Assembly: GCA_020726505.1 (NCBI GenBank)
Contig: JAHLEZ010000016.1
Location: forward strand, 682,001-746,000
DNA: 64,000 nucleotides
Source: Leptodontidium sp. MPI-SDFR-AT-0119
Lineage: Eukaryota; Ascomycota; Leotiomycetes; Helotiales; Leptodontidiaceae
Reading direction: 5' to 3'
A model generated the notes under the pieces. The model searched no databases and had not been told where the DNA came from. It saw only the letters and a program-made list of their open reading frames with translations. A program made the translations under genes and the position numbers. This document shows, piece after piece, positions 22,311-33,065 of the stretch (position 1 is the stretch's first letter; each line of letters begins with the position of its first letter).

Positions 22311-23847
22311 GCGGTACTAGCGTCGGGGTTTGTGACTCCGCGTGTCTGTTTACTCGGATCAAGTTCGCTTTCTCTCTCTGATATACTGGGCACCCTGGGT
22401 CCGTAACTGCGTGAGCCTCTCCACAGGCCGGGCATTTCTTTTCCCCAGACGTGCACGAGTCGGTGCGATAATCACGCGAGCATTTGCCACAGGTCGTGTT
22501 ATACACGCATCTTAATTAATAGTGGCCGTATTGGTTACAATTGTAGCATCTTGCAAGTCTAGCCACCCGCTGAAATTCACCCGCAAATGCGATCTAACCT
22601 CCAACCTTGACTAGCCGGTTACTAATCATCCGCTGTGCCTCTTCATCGCTTGCCAAAAACACCGCCATTGAACCGGTACGCTTGTTCCCTTTAGAAAGCC
22701 AAAATGCCTTTATAACCGCGGTCGCTCCATTCTCCATGTAGAATCTCTCCGCGAAACTTTCTTTGATAGTGTAGCTATCATCGTTAACCACTGATGCTTT
22801 CACCACATCATCTATTTTGACCGGGTGCCAATCCTCGCCTCTTGTTCTTGCCCCTTCGAATACCTAGTTGACCCACTTGTCGTTTGCTCGAAGGAGTGCG
22901 GCCTCTTTCTCGGTGGAGGTGAGTACCCTTACATTCTGTCCTCGCACCTAGATTCCCACGACTTAGACATCCTTGAGGGCATTGGTTGCGTGAATCAATG
23001 CCTTGATCCGCTTCTCCGTGTCGGATATATTGTCAACGGTGATAACCGTTTTATCCTTCATCCTTCGTGTGTCGATGGTCATACCTGGGAGAATACTGCC
23101 TCTCGATCGGGTGTGAGAAGGCGTTGCTCCGGCCGCGTGCTAGCTAATTGAAGACGATGCATTGGTTGACTTCGTAAGGACAAATGCGTAGGTTTGCGGC
23201 GGCGGTCCGCCAGTCGACCCTTCTGATCCTGTAAGGACTGACGCGTACGATGGCGCTGGGGATTCGCCTGTTAATCCAATTCTCGTAAAGCTGCCTGAGA
23301 TCTATATCATATCTACTAACTGTGCCCTGGTTTCTACGAGTTGGATTTTGACCTCCGCTAGTTCCTCAATCAACGCCTTTGTGTGTGTCTTTAGCTCTTC
23401 GTTGCCCGCCTTAAGTTCGTGGTTGACTGCTTGAAGTTCCCTATTCTGTGTCATTAACGTTCGCTGTTTCACCTTAAGTTCCTCTTGACCCGTTTTCAGT
23501 TCTGTAATCAGCCAGGCCACTTCCTCTAGCCATGTCCCTTTGCCTCCGTTTCGGCCGGTAAACTCGATGGCGCCGACCCGACTGATGTCTCCTGTAGTTT
23601 CTGTGTCCTTCCTGGCTCGCTTTCGTGCCGGTAGGATCTTGCGTGTCTTATTCGTTGACGTTCCTGGCGAGTTGGAGAATTCTATCGTGATGGCTTCATT
23701 CGTTGTCGTTCTTGTTGACGTGTTCGGAACGCGGGTCGGCCCGCTTTGCGCTTCTCGTTCCACATCAGCTGGCCATTGGACCTCTATGGTGTCGCTCTCT
23801 TGCGGAGCTATTTGATTCTCTGCTGTTGTCTCGGAAGATTCCTCCAT
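22303..23847 (-). pseudogene. LINE ORF1 (Gag-like, coiled coil plus CCHC knuckles)
   Basis: ATG at 23847. The N-terminal third is acidic and low-complexity, then there is a coiled coil (LEEVAWLITELKTGQEELK ... EELAEVKIQLVETR, residues about 115-180). The middle has KTVITVDNISDTEKRIKALI-type sequence. The C-terminal part has three knuckles: CYNCNQYGHY.LRC, CGKCSRDYRTDSC, CPACGEAHAVTDPGC. The frame has in-frame stops (for example 23302-23304 and about 22592) but no obvious shift. Its terminal TAA overlaps the ORF2 start by 8 nt (ATGTCTAA), a known LINE arrangement for coupled translation. The product would coat the element RNA. Confidence 0.8.
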
Positions 23848-23863
23848 CTCTCGATTTCATCTT

Positions 23864-23882
23864 GATGATGATGATGATGATG
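23864..23882 (-). repeat. (GAT)n microsatellite, LINE 3' tail
   Basis: Six GAT units plus a G on the plus strand, (ATC)n on the minus strand, lie exactly between the 3' end of one LINE piece and the 5' end of the next. Tad-like LINEs often end in short simple repeats instead of poly(A). Confidence 0.75.
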
Positions 23883-25925
23883 TTTATTCGCCCGGTTCTA
23901 AACCTAAAGGGCCCTAGTCTATATTACATAATCCGCTTCGTTCAGTGTTTCCATGACCTCCTGAAGCCCGTACAGAAATGCCTCTTCTAGTATCTTCCAC
24001 TTTCGGTAATTGCCTTGATCAAACGAGGTCTCGTGTGTGGTTAGTAGTAAGTGAGCTTGAAGATTATTCCTCCAAGTGTTCAATATCCTATCGTCGGCAA
24101 CTGAAGCGAGACCTGCTAGGGACACGAGGGTGCTAGGGGGTTAGTCGGGGTGAGAGAATGAGATGGGATTTACTGTTGTGGAGTGTTGGCTGCCTGTTCT
24201 ACCTCCATGTCCAGTCGTCCTGTGGCAATGGCGAACTTGATCGTTGCTCGAACCGCGTCTATATTTGGTGTCTATGTCTCAGGGTTAGATGGGGATTTCC
24301 CCCCTAGGTAGAAGGAGAGATTGCCTCTTCTTGTGTCTGTCTGTGCTAGCATTTGCGTTCGGTATACATCCCATCTCGCGCATCGGAAGAGGAAATGCTT
24401 GACGGTTTCCCTTGCTTGGCCGCATTCGCATTGATCCGATTCTGTTGCTCCAATCTGGTGGAGGTATCTATTAAGTCGTGCCATTCCCGTTCGAAGCTGC
24501 GCCAATACGCTGGCTTCCCTTCGCTTAAGGGTGTCATAGAGGGTGCGAGTGTGCTTGCCTGGCAGTGCCGTGTCCATCTCTCTCGAATACTTTCCCACTC
24601 CGTTCGGTAGCGTTCTTGTTGCCTCTTTTGCTCTTGCGTTGTTTGTAGTTGTGGATTTGGCTTAGTAGCATCGTCCTTCCGGTATTCGACCCGGCTCGGT
24701 AGCTTGTCGTGCTGCTTCCTTTGCTCTCCTGCTTAGTTCAAAGCTCTCCTAAGACGGGATCTATATCATGGAGATAGAATTGCCTCCCTTTCTCAGTGCG
24801 GAAGCTATCTTATAGATCTCTTCAATACTGGTTTGTCCCGATTGATGTCTTGGTTGGCTAGTTGCTAGTAGGGCTCCCTGGTTGCTTGAAATAATCGTGA
24901 CTTGTCTTCCTACTAGGTATTGTGGTAGCCGCTTCATTGCCATAGACATCGCTACGAGTTCCGCCGTGTATGTGTTCTGTTCCGTTCTTGCTCCTAAGGT
25001 GACTGAGTATGTGATCGGTTCTCTGCCTGTCACAATGCCGAGAGTGTCGTGGATGGCTCCTCCCATCCCAACTATCCCTTTCCTTGCGGAAGAGCTTGTC
25101 GCAATCCGTATGCCGCGAATAGTATTCGCAACGCTTGCTTCCTCCTCTGTGCCGGGTTCAATTGTGGCGAGGAGTCGTCCCTCCCACGGAGCTATCACAT
25201 AAGGCCGAATGACCTCCATCTTATCTGTTGGCGTGTTTTAGTGCGCGTGAGCTATCCTTTGCAATGGTGAGGTGAATCTCCGGAGTGCTCTAGTGTTCAG
25301 CTTCGAGAGTGGGTTCGTATCGAGTAACGTGCGGAGGTTGACCCACAACTTCGTAGCCCTCGCTGCAAACCGCTCGCTCACTGTGCGTATACTGGCCTCG
25401 GCTTCTGCAACTGCAGTCGCCACTGTTCGGAAAGCTCCTGTGACAGCCTGTGCTCCGATTCTTTGTATTCTGTTCATTAAGGCCATGCCCTTACACCCGC
25501 AAGCATACATCCAGATATTTGAAGCGTAGTCTACTACTGGCGCTACTGTCGCTTTAAACAACTGTCTTGCAGTCGAGGGAGAAACTAGCCGTAGTCGTTT
25601 TAATGCTATAACGGCAAGAAGGCCCTTAGTCGTTGCTTTTCCAATGTGCTGCGCATACCGGAGTTCTGAGTCTATGATCACTCCCAGGATCTTGGCGGTT
25701 TCCTTTGGCGCGATTACTTCACCTTTAATAGTGAACGGTCTGTTGCAGACTCGATCCGGCCGCCTGGTGAAGTGAATTATTACTGTCTTGTCACCTTCGA
25801 ACGTGGCTCCGCTCCGCCACTCCCATTCCATTGCTCTGTCGATAATGGCCTGAATCCCCTCTCTGTTCGCTTCTGCTGATGGCCCTGTAACCCACGCCAG
25901 GTATAATATTGCATTGGTATACTAA
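23883..25925 (-). mobile_element. LINE, 5'-truncated piece (RT C-terminal part, RNase H, C-terminal zinc motif)
   Basis: On the minus strand from 25925: LAWVTGPSAEANREGIQA, then open frame 25238-25831 (RT thumb: KTVIIHFTRRPDR, KILGVIIDSELRYAQHIG, TVAPVVDYASNIWMYACG, RIGAQAVTGAFRTVATA). Next is the RNase H region 24761-25219 (GIRIATSSSARKGIVGMGGA, YTAELVAMSMAMKRLP, SNQGALLA). Last is the C-terminal block 24272-24598 (LAQLRTGMARLNRYLHQIG, CECGQARETVKHFLFRC). It starts abruptly just after the expected RT active site, as 5'-truncated LINE insertions do, and ends at the (GAT)n tail. Confidence 0.88.
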
Positions 25926-27687
25926 GATCTACTCTATTCTTTTAAGCCAATACAACGGAGAGATGGGCAAACTCCCTCCCATGCTTTCCCAGCTCCTTAT
26001 CCAGCTCACTAGTACTCTCATACCTAGATGTCCGCAGATCCTCTTGCCTTCAAAATCTTAGCCTTCAGGGTTCCAGCGCAGCCAAAACCTTCCCCCACAC
26101 TCATATACCCGTTTGCTCCTTAAGCCCACCCTTCAGGCCCAATTGCAGCCCTGTCAAGTCCCCTTAGGGTCACGGCATAACAACCTTCCTGCTCTTGTGA
26201 ACCGACATGCGCATCCGTCCTCTCGGGCTATACTAACAATGTTGTAAGGATCTCTAGTCAGCAGCCGATACCGACACACCAACCTTCTTCCTAGCCATCG
26301 TTGCCATAGTATACCTCAGTCCACAAGTTGGCGTGATTTCTTGCTTCCTGATACCTAGTATCCTCTCGTTCTCTAGGCCGACCATGTCTTGCAGATAGTC
26401 CCTTTATACACTCAAGCCTGCAGCGCATAATCTTTCTATCCACTAACCAAAGTATCCTCCAATTCGAGGTAGGGAGCCAGCAGCCGATGGCGATACACCT
26501 TAGCCCTAATCCCACAAATCAAATTCCACCCCACAGGTGTCCTGCTCGACTTCGGTTCGTACCTCTGAGAGGCTCTGTGAACTCCCCTTAGGGTGACGGC
26601 ATGAGAGGTCGCAACCGTTATCGTCGGATGGTTTTTAAATCGCTCCTGTGTGCCAAAGGGGCCTCGAGGCCGGCCGAAAATTGCGGTGGAGGCAGGCCGC
26701 AACGTCGTGGACTCGTTTCCTCTGGTCGTAATTGCGTCTCTCATTGGCTCTGGAGTAACAGAGACTCCAGGTTCGTAGCCCACGCCTCGTACAGGCTGAG
26801 AAATCCGACTTCGTGGGCCTATCTATTGACTTTGTGTATCTACGATAGCCAAGAATTCTTAAACGTGGTTCCAATCATGTCCAGAGCGGTGCCGCAATTA
26901 GTCGAGCCGGGTTGCATCGGCGGCCAGCGAATCATAGCTGTAACAAACGACCCGAACCACCAATTGTGACTCATTCCTCGAAACCTGCAGAAGCAGCTTC
27001 GGATGAGCGCGCTGCGCTGCAGAGCTGCAGGTGCGCGTCGCTGCCCCTGTCCCGTTCGCTGGCATGCGGGTTCAGAGGCGCTGTGTGTCGGCATCGAACT
27101 TCAGGCGGGCCATCGGGCGTTCGATCGGTATATCATGGGGAGTCGACTTTAGAGGAAGAAATGTGGTTTTTATTCTTGTTTTATATTCTTATATCTGATT
27201 AGAGAAGTACTCATTACTAGCTTCCTCCTAACTAATAGGCCATAACTCCACAACTATCTAACTTAGCGAGAAATACTCCAGAATAGAGCCGAGATTTCTC
27301 GCCAAGTCCTCAGTCCAACTCGTAATCAATTTAGAGGCGAGATGCTTTCAGAAGTTCAAATTTGCGTGGCATGCAACATACGCTCAATCGGAATCGAACA
27401 GCCCTCATGGCTACCTTGGGGTTGCTGAGACCCAACTTTCGTGCGAGGACGGCCCCGAGTAGTTATATAAGAAGGAAAATGGAGAGTCACATTTGGAACA
27501 TTAGTGCGACTCACGAGGAATTTCATAAAGTAAAACCTTTACTCGTAAAACCTATCTAGATCTCCGCCAGTAATTTGAGCACATCCTTCTCGAACCACGC
27601 TCTGTATTCGGTATGACTCCACTCGGCCAAAATCTGGATTGCAGCAATGACCTTATATATCCAACTTCCAAGTCCAGATTCTATCTA
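25926..27687. other. Unassigned GC-balanced repeat-like sequence
   Basis: No gene could be supported. Two short sequences recur in reversed order: tccccttagggtSacggcat at about 26158 and 26583, and cagcagccgatRSCGAYACACC at about 26256 and 26478. That suggests rearranged or duplicated element debris. 26880-27120 is GC-rich. Several short frames overlap each other with no family motif. Confidence 0.4.
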
Positions 27688-28707
27688 CTACGCATTTCGT
27701 AAAGAATACGGCGCCGTATCTGCATCCCCATTGTTTATAACATTTCCATAATCATCCAATATGCCCGCCCTCTTCAAGTTCTCGTAAAGGGCCCAAGCAA
27801 CCATGGCTTTCGCGTCCCTCGTGGCTATCCTCCACAGCTCTCCATAGGGAACCAACTTCAATGTAATCATCTCTCCTTGCCTTTTATCGCCTGTCAGCTT
27901 CTCCCTCAGACTCTCAATTTCCAGTCGTTCCATCTCTTGCTCCCACAGAAATAGCGCAATGAATTCGTCGCACCCTCCTGGACTCGGATACATTGCCAGC
28001 TTCAGATCCTCTGGATTCGACGACCCTCGAAGTGCAAGCTCTGTCATGTCCACCAAGTGGTCCGCGTTGATCTTCAGGCCGGTCTCCTCCTCTATTTCCT
28101 TTGCAGCTGTGCCCCTGAAGTCCTTTGTTTCCTCATCAATCATCCCTGCCGGAATCTCCAGGAAGGTTAAGCTGCCAACTGGTATTCGTGGCTGCTCTGT
28201 CAAGATGACCCATTTTTCATCAATTGCATCCTTGGGTCTGAGAATCATGAGCATTCCCACGCTTCCACCACGCATAAATATTGAACCCGGGAGATACATC
28301 GGCTTTGCTTTATTGCCTGTTACATTTCGAATGATGGCTTGGTATTTCAGGAAGCCGATGCGTTGTCCAAAGAAATCAACTGCCTGGATGTGGATGCTCT
28401 GGAGCTCATACGGATCGTCGTGGAAAGGGTGACTCTCATCAGAGTCCTCATTTTCGACCAGCTGCAGATCTAGCGATGTTTTCAGACGATTGATCCACTC
28501 GATAAATGGCTCATATCGCTGTAAAACCTCCTTGTCGAAACGCTCGTCAAGATCCCTTGCAAGCGTCACCTTGACCGGAGGACTAAAGCCTGGTAGGGTA
28601 AATTCTTCGAAAACTGCCTTCGTGTCTGCGTCCGTTTTTGTGTCCGATCCTCCATAGTCAGAATTTGGGGTCGCAAACTTGAGGTTTATGTTGCTTGAGG
28701 TAGCCAT
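27688..28707 (-). CDS. NUDIX hydrolase (NUDT14/ADP-sugar diphosphatase-like)
   Basis: Intact, intronless 339-codon gene. I place the start at the ATG at 28707 (MATSSNINLKFATPNSDYGG); the frame extends 12 codons upstream but without an ATG. The NUDIX region is at about residues 185-212: EIPAGMIDEETKDFRGTAAK followed by EIEEETGL, close to the GX5EX7REUXEEXGU box, with K for R and a slightly longer spacing as in some fungal members. Upstream are a beta-rich segment (QRIGFLKYQAIIRN, RGGSVGMLMILRPK) and EKWVILTEQPRIPVGS, as in ADP-sugar or UDP-sugar hydrolases. Predicted to cleave nucleoside-diphosphate sugars, likely in the cytosol; no signal peptide seen. Normal codon use and no RIP damage: one of two intact host genes here. 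It is divergent from the HET gene. Confidence 0.9.
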   Translation of the reverse strand: MATSSNINLKFATPNSDYGGSDTKTDADTKAVFEEFTLPGFSPPVKVTLARDLDERFDKEVLQRYEPFIEWINRLKTSLDLQLVENEDSDESHPFHDDPYELQSIHIQAVDFFGQRIGFLKYQAIIRNVTGNKAKPMYLPGSIFMRGGSVGMLMILRPKDAIDEKWVILTEQPRIPVGSLTFLEIPAGMIDEETKDFRGTAAKEIEEETGLKINADHLVDMTELALRGSSNPEDLKLAMYPSPGGCDEFIALFLWEQEMERLEIESLREKLTGDKRQGEMITLKLVPYGELWRIATRDAKAMVAWALYENLKRAGILDDYGNVINNGDADTAPYSLRNA

Positions 28708-29389
28708 TTGATGTAAATGTTGCAAGACGACAGTCGCAATCAAGCACAGGAGTAGAAGTCAACCGGACTTAGAGCAAGAGGAACTGATGTATGACGCTGT
28801 TTGGGGAGAACTGGATCGAGTATTCTCTATATATTTAAACCGTGCGCTGCAGCCTAATCCGGTCAGAAGAGTGGTGGTGGCTGTGTTTCACAAGGCCGAC
28901 AGCCTGACAATTCGAAGGCTGGCAGTGTCGGATGTATGGGGGAGCAGCTGAGACGCAGTCGCCATTACTTTCGGGGCGAGGCTCAGCAATTGAATGGCGG
29001 GGCGGGCACCATTGCGATGCAAATATTGGCTCTACCCAATCTAGAACTCTACCGGTACCAATAGCCCTCTGGGACCAGAACCGGCTATTGCATGAGATTG
29101 GGCTCTGCCGCGCCCTCTGTGCTGTCAAAATTTATCGTCGTTGAAGTATTGGTTGCAAATTACCGCACCGCATTTTATTGCATCCTATTATGTTGCATTG
29201 TAGCAGAGGCCGAATAGCTGACCAAGACAGAGCCTCAGAGGTGGGGTCGGCAGGGTCTCCAAGATTCCCCCAACAAATGATTTTTCGCAGGCTTGGGGTT
29301 TGAGACCTTTGATGAGCTGTATCATCCCCCATCTCCTATATCCACTTACTTATCGTGGGAATTAAAGCCTCCGCAGTGGGCCCGACAAT
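28708..29389. promoter_or_regulatory. Shared 682-bp divergent promoter region (NUDIX / HET)
   Basis: The starts of the NUDIX gene (minus) and the HET gene (plus) face apart across this stretch. A TATA-like tatatatttaaacc lies near 28829-28842, about 125 bp upstream of the NUDIX ATG. No other gene is supported; the overlapping short frames at 28835-29144 have no family features. Confidence 0.5.
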
Positions 29390-31859
29390 ATGGTTTGCAC
29401 CATTTGCGAAGACATGCTGAAGAAGCATGCCAATCAGCAACATTATGGTCTAGCATTTGACCACCAGCCAAGCCTCGAGAGTCTCATAGAATCCGCCAAG
29501 GAAAATTGTTGTATCTGTCGAGTTCTGCTTGCAAAGTTCAAGACAATTCAGCCCTACGCAGTCTTGGGAAAGTCAATGGCAAGGCCGGGAAAGACAGAAG
29601 CAGTCCTTACCCAAGCTTCTTTGACATATAATCGTGAATGGGCTGCCTACAGACTCGACATCCGATTGAATCAGCGACATAATCTGGAGCGCGTGGGAAG
29701 TTTCTTCTTGAAACAACTTCGTGAGTTTGTCTTCTGAGATTACTTGAGAACTGACTGACGCAATCAAAGCTGTGAAAGAACTCACTAGCCCCTTGGTGAG
29801 TCTGATACCTGTTCTTCTGTCTTTCCTTTTGCAGGCTCAGGGAAACCATTCGCTGACCCCTTCATAATGTTCCGCAGCCAAATAACACGTCTTCTTATGG
29901 AAACGTGCAATTGGCACGAAAATGGTTGAACGAATGTGTGAATAACCACAGAATGTGCAGGCATGTTAGTCCTGCCGCGACATGGTATCCAACACGACTG
30001 GTAGACATGGGTTCCATGGCTATGGGCCATGTTAAGGTAGTCCAGCAAGGAGAAAACGATCATCAGATAACTGGAAGATACGTTACGCTCAGTCACTGCT
30101 GGTATGTCTGTTCCTGAATTGAAATGTCTCTTTTGCTCTTGTGTTTTGGCATAAACGAGTATGACATCGAGCTATAACACACGCTAACTGGTTGAACAGG
30201 GGCCTAAGGCCACAAAAGGTTCTTCGTCTGACCAACGATACACTCGCACAGTTCGAAGATGGCATCAAAATCGAGGATCTTCCGACGACCTTTCAGCATG
30301 CAATGGACTTCGCTTGTAGGCTCGGGGTCAGATATATCTGGATCGATTCTCTGTGTATCCTGCAAGATTCAGAAAAGGACTGGCTGTATCAATCGGCACG
30401 AATGGACCAAGTATATAACAACTCGCTGTGCAACATATCCGCTACGGCAGCAAGTAGTGGTTCTGAGGGCATCTATGCAGACAGAGATAGCAAGCAATAT
30501 TGGGTCGACACAGTCGTTCTGAACACAGGCAAATTCCAAGAGCAAGCAACAAACCGCAGTCAAGCTCTGGTCAAACCAGCACGTCAAGCTAATGGCAATG
30601 TAAAGTCAAAGTTGATACCAGCGCGCTCTTCCGAAGTTCCAACATACACCATTCTGAACCTCGAGCTTTGGGAAGCAACGGTGGACCAAGGTCCTGTCAA
30701 CAAACGAGGTTGGGTGTTGCAAGAGCGATTGATTGCTCCACGAGTGCTCCATTTTTGCCACGACCAAATTGCATGGGAGTGTTGGGAAAAGGGTGCTCTC
30801 GAGAGTTTGCTCAGTTTGCCAGATGGGATGCCACATGTTCAACTCAAAGCAGGAATCATATCTGAGAGCAGGCTCAAAGGAATGGTTCCAAGTGTGGACG
30901 GCAAGTTATTACGCGAAGCAAGACTCAGTCGTGGCCGGTTGAAGAATGGCAAATACACAGACATCGATGAACATATGACATTTAACGACTACGTTCCTTC
31001 GGTCTACACCTTTGAAGTTTGGAAACGGCTGGTGGAAACTTATTCCAAAACCGCTTTGACAAATCGCACGGACAAACTCATTGCCTTGGCTGGAATTGCG
31101 AAAATCATGTCGAGGCGAATATTGAGTGGAAGAGACGAGGACTACGTGGCGGGCATGTGGAGGCCTCACCTCGAAAGTCAGCTACTTTGGCATGTTGACC
31201 CGGCAGTCGACAAAGAAGGAAAATACCTATTGGACTCTAAACGTCCAGGAATCGAACACTATCGTGCTCCTAGTTTTTCCTGGGCAGCTATTGATTCCGA
31301 GCGAGGCATCAATTATGCTGATGTGACCGACTTTGGCCTGGATGTTGAGACTGACCTTCTTATCAAAATCGAAACCGTCATATTGAAATACAAGACCGAT
31401 GATCGATTTGGAATGTTGACGGGTGGCTTTCTCAGATTGAAGGGTGTCCTTAAGAGAATCATTATCGTCGACTCCACAACAACATCCTCGCAACGCCAGG
31501 GATATACCAGGTACCATTGGCAACTGGTGAGAAATGGGAAAACTCTACCAGAGCCATACAAGATGATCTATCTGGATGCGCCATACAACGATCAGGAATT
31601 CATTTGTGGTCCCGACCGCCGCACATACTGTCTGCCAGTTTGTTTTGACCGATCCCCCGAGCCGAAGGAGCTCATATGTCTCTTGTTGCAGGCTGTGGGA
31701 GATGATATGCCTGACACTTTCAGAAGAATCGGCTTAACGAAGATTTCCCGGTATCATAAAAAGGACCAGGGAGAGATATTGACCATATCTGGCGAAGAGA
31801 GTTCCATAGATTGCAAATGGGATGGCCGTATTGGGAAACATACTCTTCGTATCATTTGA
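29390..31859 (+). CDS. HET-domain protein (heterokaryon incompatibility family), 4 exons
   Basis: My model is exons 29390-29720, 29770-29795, 29878-30101 and 30200-31859 (2241 nt, 746 aa). All introns are GT..AG (gtgagt, gtgagt, gtatgt); the last has ctaac 15 nt before its AG. The phases join in frame; using the earlier AG at 29834 instead would hit a TAA. The HET domain begins YVTLSHCWGLRPQKVLRLTN (about residue 187) and includes YIWIDSLCILQDSEKDWL (about 240), MDQVYNNSLCNISATAA and RGWVLQERLIAPRVLHFCHD (about 365). The N-terminal part has a Cys-rich CTICEDML and CCICRVLL, common upstream of HET. HET proteins trigger non-self recognition and cell death when incompatible partners meet; the trigger here is unknown. 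Undamaged. It is the best-preserved large gene in the window. Confidence 0.9.
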
Positions 31860-32094
31860 ACTAAGTCAGTAGTAGCCTTATATAGCCTCAACAAGGTATC
31901 TTTCCATTAATACACCACCTCCATTCACTATCTCCATTCACTTAGAGTAAGGCAATTCTTTCCACCGCATATCCCAATCTTCAGATTTCATAACCTGAAA
32001 AATACCGATCTTCTTTTCCGAGTTAAACAAAGCCTCTTCCTTCATAGTGACGCCGGTCATCCCTTACCAATCCCGACAACACATATACATCCAA
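31860..32094. other. HET 3' flank
   Basis: Short intergenic stretch between convergent reading frames. No terminator or polyadenylation signal stands out beyond AT-rich patches (attaatacacc near 31906). Confidence 0.3.
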
Positions 32095-32517
32095 TCAAGG
32101 ACCCAACATCCCGCAGTCGGTTTCACCGCCACATGTATAAGCATCTTGCATGTGGTACCTATATCCCGATAGAAATTCCTTGCTAGCGACGAAGATATAC
32201 AGACATATTTGAATGGTCACATGTCGCAGCTCCCAACATTTGTCTTGAATAAACCGAAGCTGCAAGAGGAAATCGTGACGGAGATTGAAAAAGCCGTTAA
32301 GGGAATGTAGGTATCTTGCTAACTCTAGAGACGAGATTCTTTTGCTAACGCAGCGTAAGGTTTCTCTTAGCACAGCCAACACAACCCTCTCTTTCCTCTG
32401 TTTACGAATCTTCGTCTTGAACTTCACCCCATCATATGGCGGGTTAGTTCCTCCTCGCTGCGCGTTTTTGAGATCCTCAAGTCTGACAACAACATTTTGG
32501 ATTGCACAACAATACTA
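32095..32517 (-). pseudogene. Hypothetical protein, 3' fragment
   Basis: A minus-strand frame is open from a TAG near 32517 to a TGA at 32095, about 140 codons, without a convincing ATG at its head. It is basic (KFKTKIRKQRKERVVLAVLR) and ends YMQDAYTCGGETDCGMLGP-like. It is probably the 3' end of a host gene cut upstream; the region above it (32520-33060) does not continue it. I do not recognise the family. Confidence 0.45.
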
Positions 32518-33065
32518 CTTTCCTTCCTTTTTCCTGGAGGTCGTCTGCATAAGATCGGTGTGGCAGATGATGGGCAGTCACTGCCATGAAGGTCTTCTTT
32601 AAAGTCAGTTGTGCATAAAAAATTGAGCCTCTGCTCAGGCGCTTAAAATACGGAAATAGAATAGCACGAGGTCTAAAATTAGCTTGGAAAGGCTCTCATC
32701 AAGTAGAGAAGGTGCTGACAGGTTTTGTAGCCGCCGTTCTGCGATTGGCTCGCACAATTGAGGAACCTTTCTGCTTCATGCGCATGAGCTTCACTGGGGA
32801 GTTCTTACTTTGGTCGCCGGCGTATCTGATGCCGCCAAGCTTTCTCGAGGATTCTCTGGTGCAAGGGCTAATAACCCAATCAGAAACCTGAGATTCAAGG
32901 AATTTTACTCCTCTGAGTAAAGCTTTCCTTTACTCTTGGCAGATCTGTTATGCCTGATGCGAAGTAATTAGAAGAGGCTACAAGTCTGCGCGAGCCGGCA
33001 GGGTTGGGATGTGGTGTCGCCGAGCCACAGAGGAAAGGGAGCTGTCCATCTGAGAGCCGAGGCTG
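32518..33065. other. No recognisable gene
   Basis: Normal composition. Overlapping short frames only. Ends where the kinase-like frame begins. Confidence 0.35.

Larger units (their letters stand above)
20735..23862 (-). mobile_element. LINE (Tad1-like non-LTR retrotransposon), 3'-truncated piece
   Basis: The minus strand carries a LINE ORF1 (22303-23847) and the 5' part of ORF2 (22310 down to about 20735): endonuclease plus the first RT block, ending at FRIARILPLRKPDKPDYTVP where similarity stops. No 3' tail is attached. Its 5' end directly abuts the (GAT)n tail of the LINE piece at 23883-25925, leaving a leader of only about 15 bp before the ORF1 ATG. Nonsense codons are few and mostly TAG. 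Confidence 0.85.

Noticed and set aside
26291..27202. Several 65-122-codon frames in GC-rich DNA
   Set aside because: They overlap on both strands and show no family motif; composition alone explains them.
27370..27440. Possible minus-strand tRNA (gttcgattccg)
   Set aside because: No T-stem or acceptor pairing.
27959..28432. 157-codon plus-strand frame
   Set aside because: Antisense shadow of the NUDIX gene.
28708..28743. Twelve extra N-terminal codons on the NUDIX gene
   Set aside because: The extended frame begins with TTG, not ATG; the ATG at 28707 is the better start.
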